Shown here in pieces: positions 33,423 to 38,182 of a stretch of DNA of 38,182 nucleotides. A model generated the notes under the pieces. It saw only the letters and a program-made list of their open reading frames with translations, ran no database searches and was not told the DNA's origin. This DNA comes from Firmicutes bacterium UBA5774. Its GTDB lineage: Bacteria; Bacillota; Clostridia; Peptostreptococcales; Anaerovoracaceae. The translations under genes and the position numbers were made by a program. The DNA is taken from the NCBI GenBank assembly GCA_002418625.1, contig DIEM01000030.1, positions 40,564-78,745 of the forward strand. The letters are read 5' to 3'. The stretch's first letter is position 1. Every line of letters begins with the position of its first letter.

Positions 33423-34771
33423 AATTCCTCCTCGGACGGAACCTGATTGTCTTTCATATAATAACCTATCCGCGATACATTGATCAGATGCTTGTAATCC
33501 AGATTCTCCGATATGCTGTTGCCGCCCCAGGACCCGCAGCCGAGCGTATTCGTCGGAGCAAATCCGTTAAAAAAGCTTCCCCCCGCGCTGGTAGCGCTGC
33601 ACTGGTTTATGACGAATCTGCTGACAGAAAGCGAAAGCGCGGCATATTCGATATTCTCCACCGTATTGGAATGGATCGCAACGCTATGTCCTTTGCCTTC
33701 CATCTCAAGATTTGCCCCGGCGATCGCCACCGCTTCCTTGAAATCATCATAGCGATACAGAGCCAGCACTGGACACATTTTTTCTTTTCCGAGTATATCC
33801 CCTGGCCCCTCCGTTTGCGCCACAATGACCCGCGTCCCCTCCGGGACCTCTATCTGCGCCATCGCGGCGATCTTAGCGACCGACTGTCCGACCACATCCT
33901 TGTTCATTGCTCCGAACTGGAAAAGCGTGTTTCTCAACCTGTCGAGTTCATCCTTATCCGTCGCGACATAAGCGCCGTTTTTTCTGAACGCGTCAACTGC
34001 TTCGTCATACACTGCCGCCGGTACGATGACAGACTGTTCGGCAGAGCATATGATACCATTGTCAAAAGCTCTTCCTGTGATGATCATCGGCACCGCTGCC
34101 GCCAAATCCGCATCTTTGTCTATGATGCACTGCACATTGCCCGCTCCTACACCGAGCGCCGGTTTTCCGCTGCTGTACGCTGTCTTGACCATGCCCATGC
34201 CGCCCGTCGCTATGACGATATCCGTTTTTTCAATCAGTGCTTTTGTGTTTTCACGCGACTGCTGATCGATGATCTGAATCAGGTTTTCCGGAGCATGGAT
34301 TTCAGCCAGTGCTTCATTGATCAGACTGACAACCATACTGCTCGTCTTCAACGATTTGTGATGCGGGGTTATTATTATGGCGTTTCTTCCTTTCAGCGCA
34401 AACATCGCATTGGACATCGGCGTAACGATCGGATTGGTCATTGGCGTTATTGCCGACACCACGCCCATGGGCTTTGCTATCTCCGTGATTCCGGTCTGCT
34501 CGTTCCTGCTGATGATTCCCACAGATTTCTTGCCTTTAAGGCTATTCCATATGATTTTGGCTTTCATTCGATTTTTAATGACCTTGTCTTCATAGACGCC
34601 CATCCCTGTTTCGTCGACTGCAAGCCGCGCCAGCATCTCAGAATTCTCATCGACGATCCGGGCGATCGTCTTAACGGCCAGATCCACTTGATCCTGGTCA
34701 TAGGTTTCAAATTCCTCCTGAGCTTTTCTTGCTCTATCAAGATAACCGCCTATATATTCGTTTGTATCCAT
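33413..34771 (-). CDS. sucD: CoA-acylating aldehyde dehydrogenase, probably succinate-semialdehyde dehydrogenase
   Basis: The 452-residue enzyme interconverts an acyl-CoA and its aldehyde with NAD(P). The catalytic Cys is C242 in DNGIICSAEQS, and the NAD loop contains ATGGMGMVKTAYSSGKPA. The sequence follows C. kluyveri SucD closely from memory (ETGMGVYEDKV; C-terminal GFAPTNTLGCGSWGGNSISENL; ISRIGYF-like end), suggesting succinyl-CoA/succinate semialdehyde. Acetaldehyde (EutE/PduP type) remains possible. A TTG at 34789 is in frame, but AAAGGAG suits ATG 34769-34771. It is first in a long housekeeping operon with a sigma-A promoter. Confidence 0.82.
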   Translation of the reverse strand: MDTNEYIGGYLDRARKAQEEFETYDQDQVDLAVKTIARIVDENSEMLARLAVDETGMGVYEDKVIKNRMKAKIIWNSLKGKKSVGIISRNEQTGITEIAKPMGVVSAITPMTNPIVTPMSNAMFALKGRNAIIITPHHKSLKTSSMVVSLINEALAEIHAPENLIQIIDQQSRENTKALIEKTDIVIATGGMGMVKTAYSSGKPALGVGAGNVQCIIDKDADLAAAVPMIITGRAFDNGIICSAEQSVIVPAAVYDEAVDAFRKNGAYVATDKDELDRLRNTLFQFGAMNKDVVGQSVAKIAAMAQIEVPEGTRVIVAQTEGPGDILGKEKMCPVLALYRYDDFKEAVAIAGANLEMEGKGHSVAIHSNTVENIEYAALSLSVSRFVINQCSATSAGGSFFNGFAPTNTLGCGSWGGNSISENLDYKHLINVSRIGYYMKDNQVPSEEELWA

Positions 34772-34812
34772 ATGCTCATCTCCTTTCAAAGGCTATACAA
34801 TTGCAATGAAAT

Positions 34813-34840
34813 ATTATATCATATTTTTACCACGGTGCAA
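34813..34840 (-). promoter_or_regulatory. Sigma-A promoter of the sucD-queH-asnA-priA operon
   Basis: On the minus strand, TTGCAC (34835-34840) and TATAAT (34813-34818) are 16 bases apart, about 42 bases before the sucD ATG. No sigma-54 element is seen here. Confidence 0.65.
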
Positions 34841-34874
34841 ATCGTGATAATCAACAAATGGAGCAAAAAACAAG

Positions 34875-35849
34875 ATGAAGCATCATCCTCAGCCGGGTAG
34901 AGAGCCGGTCAAATATTACAATGCCATTGGCCCCTGTTTGAAGGAGATTTTCGGCTGCAGAGTCATGAAGCTTTCCATCGACGGCGGATTCACCTGCCCA
35001 AACAGGGACGGAACAGCCGGCTCTGGCGGCTGTATATTTTGCTCCGAGAACGGCTCCGGTGAATTTGCCGGTCGGGCCGCTGACCCTATCAAAGACCAGC
35101 TGGGCGCACAGGTGGAATTACTCAGGAACAAGTGGCCGGAAGGAAAATATATCGCTTATTTCCAGAATTACACGAATACATATGGACCCGTCGATTTACT
35201 GCGCGCCAAATATGAAGAGGCGCTGTCATTTCCGGGTGTCGTTGGTCTTGCCATCGCGACGAGGCCTGATTGTCTGGGGGATGAGGTGCTGTCTCTTCTA
35301 CGCGAATTGAATGATAAGACATTTCTTTGGGTCGAACTTGGGCTGCAGACGATCCATCCACATACTTCAGAGCTGATCAACCGCTGCTATCCGCTCGCCG
35401 CATTCGACAAAGCCGTCGAAATGCTGGCAGCCAATTCCATCCGTACTGTGGTCCATCTGATTCTGGGACTTCTTGGTGAATCACACCGCGACATGATCGA
35501 ATCAGCCGCCTATGTCTCAAAGAAAGACATTTTTGGCATAAAGCTTCATCTTCTCCATATCCTTAAAAAAACGCCATTGGCGGAGTTATACGAAAAAAGC
35601 GCCTTGGACGGCAATTCCGACGGTTTCAGGACTCTTGACAAGAACGAATACATATCCCTGGTTGCCGATATATTGGAAATACTTCCGGAATCGGTCACCA
35701 TACACAGATTGACAGGCGACGGGCCAAAAGCCCTTCTTATCTCACCGCTCTGGAGCTCTGACAAAATCAGTGTGCTGAATGGCGTCGTCAGCGAATTGAA
35801 GAGGAGAAACAGCCGTCAGGGCAATAAATCAGGTTCATTTATCCTCTGA
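34875..35849 (+). CDS. Radical SAM protein, YtqA/TIGR01212 type
   Basis: The 324-residue protein has the family's N-terminal cluster motif FTCPNRDGTAGSGGCIFC with Cys at 41, 53 and 56, which bind a [4Fe-4S] cluster and SAM. LAIATRPDCL and WVELGLQTIH are also typical. The family is widespread in Firmicutes and without a proven reaction. The gene is divergent from sucD and converges on tdk, overlapping its 3' end by 15 bases. Confidence 0.9.
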   Translation: MKHHPQPGREPVKYYNAIGPCLKEIFGCRVMKLSIDGGFTCPNRDGTAGSGGCIFCSENGSGEFAGRAADPIKDQLGAQVELLRNKWPEGKYIAYFQNYTNTYGPVDLLRAKYEEALSFPGVVGLAIATRPDCLGDEVLSLLRELNDKTFLWVELGLQTIHPHTSELINRCYPLAAFDKAVEMLAANSIRTVVHLILGLLGESHRDMIESAAYVSKKDIFGIKLHLLHILKKTPLAELYEKSALDGNSDGFRTLDKNEYISLVADILEILPESVTIHRLTGDGPKALLISPLWSSDKISVLNGVVSELKRRNSRQGNKSGSFIL

Positions 35850-36419
35850 TAATCGACCGTCATTATAATGCTTCCTGCATAAGGAAACATACATATCGTT
35901 CCCTCCAATTTGGATCTGTTCGCCGGTCTTGACAAATTTACCTTCCACGACGCGCGCAACCATAGTGGCTTTTCTGCCGCACCAGCAGATCGTTTTGATC
36001 TCTTCGATCTTGTCCGCATAGACCAGCATATAATAGGATCCTTCAAAAAGCTCGTTTCTGAAATCGTTCTTCAATCCATAGGCAAGTACGGGCGTATCGA
36101 AGCTGTCCACGATCTCAGCCAGTTCTTCGATGTGGTGCCTCTTTAAAAACTGGCACTCATCGACAAGCACGCAATCGATCCTGCCCTTGCGCCCCTCGTC
36201 CAGGAAAAGCTCCAGTATATTTGTATTGTCCTTGATGAGTTCCGCGTCTCTAGTCACACCGATCCGTGAAACGATCTTCCCGACGCCGTATCTGTCGTCG
36301 ATGGCAGGAGTAAGGACCAGCACTTTTTTACCGCGCTCCTCATAGTTGTAAGCAACCTTTATAAGTTCTATCGTCTTGCCTGCGTTCATCGTGCTGTACC
36401 TGAAATATAACTGCGCCAT
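35835..36419 (-). CDS. tdk: Thymidine kinase
   Basis: The 194-residue type II kinase phosphorylates thymidine in nucleotide salvage. The P-loop reads STMNAGKT, followed by VDECQF with the catalytic acid. The zinc-binding lasso cysteines CWCGRKA and CRKH are near the C-terminus. A GTG at 36428 is in frame. ATG 36417-36419, eight bases after GGAGG, is preferred. It lies 57 bases after the malic enzyme gene, and its 3' end overlaps the radical SAM gene. Confidence 0.94.
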   Translation of the reverse strand: MAQLYFRYSTMNAGKTIELIKVAYNYEERGKKVLVLTPAIDDRYGVGKIVSRIGVTRDAELIKDNTNILELFLDEGRKGRIDCVLVDECQFLKRHHIEELAEIVDSFDTPVLAYGLKNDFRNELFEGSYYMLVYADKIEEIKTICWCGRKATMVARVVEGKFVKTGEQIQIGGNDMYVSLCRKHYNDGRLSEDK

Positions 36420-36476
36420 GCCGCACACCTCCGGTTAAATAATTTGATTCAAAATGCACCCCGGCACCGCCGGCAT

Positions 36477-37649
36477 CTATATCCTTGCAACTCCTGTTGA
36501 AAACGCTGTCCGGTAAACTGCTTCAGCGACCGCCTTGCCAACTCTCGGATCAAAAGGAGGCACAATGATGCAATCGGGGTTCAGTTCATGTTCATCGATG
36601 AGTCCGGCAATAGCCCTGGCTGCCGCCACTTTCATTTCCTCATTTATATCGGACGCCCGCGCGTCGAGTGCTCCCCTGAATATTCCCGGAAAAGCCAGCA
36701 CATTGTTGATCTGGTTCGGATAATCGGACCGGCCTGTGCCGACGATCCTGGCGCCTGCTTCCAGCGCAGTTTCAGGCATGATTTCCGGTTCCGGATTCGC
36801 CATTGCGAAGACAATTGGATCCTTGGACATCGAGCGGATCATATCCGCCGTCACAACGCCCTTTTGTGAAACGCCGATAAATACATCCGCATCCTTCATG
36901 GCATCAGCCAACAGACCTTTTTCATTTGCCTTGTTCGTAATGAGCGCCAACTCTTCATGGACCCAATTCGGGTAATTATCGTCCCTGTTGATGATTCCTT
37001 CCCTGCCGCAGGCCAGTATGTCAGAGGCGCCCATGCTGATCAGCATCCTGATGATAGCTCCGCCTGCCGATCCGGCTCCGTTGACGACGATCCTGATACT
37101 TCCAAAATCCTTTCCGACGATTTTAAGCGCGTTAATCAATCCTGCAGTCACGACAATGGCAGTACCGTGCTGATCATCATGAAATACCGGTATATCCAAT
37201 TCTTTCTTCAGGCGTCTTTCGATCTCGACGCATCTGGGCGAAGAAATATCCTCAAGATTAATCCCGCCGAATCCGGGCGCTATCATCCTGACAGCATCAA
37301 CAATATCATCCACTTTTTTTGAAGCCAGGCAAATCGGAAAGGCGTCGACACCGGCAAATTCTTTAAATAGAACAGCCTTGCCTTCCATGACTGGCAGCGC
37401 CGCCCCAGGTCCTATGTCGCCAAGTCCTAGAACCGCGGTCCCGTCTGTCACGATCGCCACCAGATTTCCCTTGCCCGTATATTTATATACCTCATCTATA
37501 TTTTCGCTGATCGCCATGCAGGGCTCCGCTACGCCGGGCGTATATGCCATAGACAGATCATATCGGTCCTTGACCGGCACCTTGCTGGCGACCTCGATCT
37601 TCCCTCTCCATTTTTCATGCAATGCCAAAGCTTCTTCCTTCAAACCCAT
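36477..37649 (-). CDS. Malic enzyme (NAD(P)-dependent, bacterial short form)
   Basis: The 390-residue enzyme oxidatively decarboxylates malate to pyruvate. AYTPGVAEPC, LFKEFAGVDAFP and FHDDQHGTAIV contain the catalytic Tyr, Lys and metal-binding acids. VNGAGSAGGAI is the nucleotide-binding loop. Cofactor preference is not certain from sequence. It supplies pyruvate and reducing power and may balance the fermentation. AGAGGAG precedes the ATG. It is upstream of tdk and downstream of the tRNA array. Confidence 0.93.
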   Translation of the reverse strand: MGLKEEALALHEKWRGKIEVASKVPVKDRYDLSMAYTPGVAEPCMAISENIDEVYKYTGKGNLVAIVTDGTAVLGLGDIGPGAALPVMEGKAVLFKEFAGVDAFPICLASKKVDDIVDAVRMIAPGFGGINLEDISSPRCVEIERRLKKELDIPVFHDDQHGTAIVVTAGLINALKIVGKDFGSIRIVVNGAGSAGGAIIRMLISMGASDILACGREGIINRDDNYPNWVHEELALITNKANEKGLLADAMKDADVFIGVSQKGVVTADMIRSMSKDPIVFAMANPEPEIMPETALEAGARIVGTGRSDYPNQINNVLAFPGIFRGALDARASDINEEMKVAAARAIAGLIDEHELNPDCIIVPPFDPRVGKAVAEAVYRTAFSTGVARI

Positions 37650-37750
37650 GTTTTCTCCTCTTTCCGCAGATCGTCAATTTATTACCATACACATTATTTG
37701 ATTATAACATCGAACGTCGTCAATTGAAATATAATGATTCCTGATAGCTG

Positions 37751-37795
37751 AAAAAAATAGACCATCGAGCCAAATCGCTGCAACCGTCTATTTTT
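37751..37795 (-). terminator. Terminator of the tRNA operon
   Basis: A 10-bp stem (37753-37762 with 37786-37795) is followed on the minus strand by a run of seven T. It starts about 10 bases after the 3' end of tRNA-Phe. Confidence 0.8.
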
Positions 37796-37805
37796 CATTG
37801 GTTTA

Positions 37806-37881
37806 TGGTGCCCAGACTCGGAATTGAACCAAGGACACGTAGATTTTCAGTCTACTGCTCTACCTACTGAGCTATCTGGGC
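37806..37881 (-). tRNA. tRNA-Phe (anticodon GAA)
   Basis: The 76-base cloverleaf folds fully, with a 7-bp acceptor GCCCAGA/TCTGGGC. The D arm, anticodon loop CTGAAAA and T loop TTCAATT are in place. CCA is encoded. Confidence 0.95.
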
Positions 37882-37884
37882 AAA

Positions 37885-37961
37885 TGGTGGGCCTTCAGGG
37901 ACTTGAACCCCGGACCGATCGGTTATGAGCCGAGCGCTCTGACCAACTGAGCTAAAGGCCC
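37885..37961 (-). tRNA. tRNA with CAT anticodon (Met elongator or Ile2)
   Basis: The 77-base cloverleaf has acceptor GGGCCTT/AAGGCCC, anticodon loop CTCATAA and encoded CCA. The 5' half resembles Firmicute tRNA-Ile2, whose C34 is modified to lysidine. Elongator Met tRNA shares the same anticodon loop, so the identity is open. Confidence 0.9.
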
Positions 37962-37972
37962 GTATTGAGTAA

Positions 37973-38049
37973 TGGTCGGAGTGAAAGGATTCGAACCTTC
38001 GGCCCTCTGGTCCCAAACCAGATGCGCTACCAAGCTGCGCTACACTCCG
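37973..38049 (-). tRNA. tRNA-Pro (anticodon TGG)
   Basis: The 77-base cloverleaf has acceptor CGGAGTG/CACTCCG, anticodon loop TTTGGGA, T loop TTCGAAT and encoded CCA. Confidence 0.95.
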
Positions 38050-38060
38050 GTGTAATTATT

Positions 38061-38136
38061 TGGCAGGGGCAGTAGGACTTGAACCCACGGCACGTGGTTT
38101 TGGAGACCACTGCTCTACCAGCTGAGCTATGCCCCT
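38061..38136 (-). tRNA. tRNA-Trp (anticodon CCA)
   Basis: The 76-base cloverleaf has acceptor AGGGGCA/TGCCCCT, anticodon loop CTCCAAA, discriminator G and encoded CCA. Confidence 0.95.
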
Positions 38137-38156
38137 ACGATCAGTTCTCCGGTATA

Positions 38157-38182
38157 TGGCGGAGAAGGTGGGATTCGAACCC
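38157..38182 (-). tRNA. tRNA 3' end (partial, probably tRNA-Ser)
   Basis: Only the T-loop TTCGAAT, the T-stem 3' side, acceptor CTTCTCC, discriminator G and CCA are inside the window. The acceptor and G73 are typical of serine tRNAs, but the anticodon is not seen. Confidence 0.65.

Noticed and set aside
33488..34900. 470-codon plus-strand frame opposite sucD
   Set aside because: It is a shadow of the sucD coding strand. Sequence and codon pattern fit the minus-strand enzyme, and no family is recognisable.
36429..36476. Hairpin between malic enzyme and tdk genes (CCGGC-N3-GCCGG)
   Set aside because: The stem is only five bp and the T-run begins several bases later, so terminator function is doubtful.
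1..38182. CRISPR arrays, insertion sequences, prophage genes
   Set aside because: No regularly spaced repeats, transposase frames, terminal repeats or phage-type proteins were seen on either strand.

Overview
The window looks like a chromosomal segment of a strictly anaerobic, low-to-mid GC Firmicute of the class Clostridia. The housekeeping order priA-def-fmt-zinc peptidase-rsmB-prpC-prkC-rsgA-rpe is typical of that group. The 4-hydroxybutyryl-CoA dehydratase, 4-hydroxybutyrate CoA-transferase and 4-hydroxybutyrate dehydrogenase closely resemble, as I remember those sequences, the Clostridium aminobutyricum and C. kluyveri enzymes. A GABA-, putrescine-, amino-acid- or succinate-fermenting relative of the Anaerovoracaceae is a reasonable inference. 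I see no insertion sequences, phage genes or CRISPR array.

Layout. 1-3360 (minus): ilvC-ilvB-rarD, with rarD cut by the window edge. 3371-6965 (minus): pepF-nadK-RluA-family pseudouridine synthase. 7041-8531 (plus): murI and an acidic protein of unknown function. 8556-9290 (minus): DUF975 membrane protein. 9459-10217 (plus): aroE, with a strong bidirectional terminator after it. 10361-15127 (minus): the 4-hydroxybutyrate module abfD, a small Cys-rich protein, abfT and 4hbD, preceded by a NifU-domain gene. 15277-15567 (minus): a small gene with an in-frame TGA that I read as selenocysteine. 15679-17167 (minus): a permease. 17390-22061 (plus): small membrane protein, sodium:solute symporter, histidine kinase and sigma-54-dependent response regulator. 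22066-26267 (minus): prpC-prkC-rsgA-rpe. 26326-34771 (minus): sucD-queH-asnA-priA-def-fmt-zinc peptidase-rsmB. 34875-35849 (plus): radical SAM protein. 35835-37649 (minus): malic enzyme and thymidine kinase. 37751-38182 (minus): a tRNA array (Phe, Met or Ile2, Pro, Trp, partial Ser-like) and its terminator.

The most interesting part is about 10.3-22 kb. Two clean sigma-54 promoters (-24 GG / -12 GC) lie upstream of abfD and upstream of the permease. The window also encodes a sigma-54 activator in an overlapping operon with a symporter and its kinase. A palindrome with an extra direct half-site sits about 100-145 bp upstream of the permease promoter start, where an enhancer for such an activator would be expected. 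Between the two sigma-54 units lies the candidate selenoprotein, invisible to standard ORF calling. The proposed circuit is: symporter plus kinase sense a metabolite, the regulator activates sigma-54 RNA polymerase at the permease and perhaps the abf operon, and 4-hydroxybutyrate is converted to crotonyl-CoA. A CoA-acylating succinate-semialdehyde dehydrogenase (sucD), about 20 kb away under a sigma-A promoter, would complete the C. kluyveri-type path from succinyl-CoA.

Functions rest on motifs and remembered family sequences, since no search was run. The regulatory links and the selenocysteine reading are inferences from sequence patterns.
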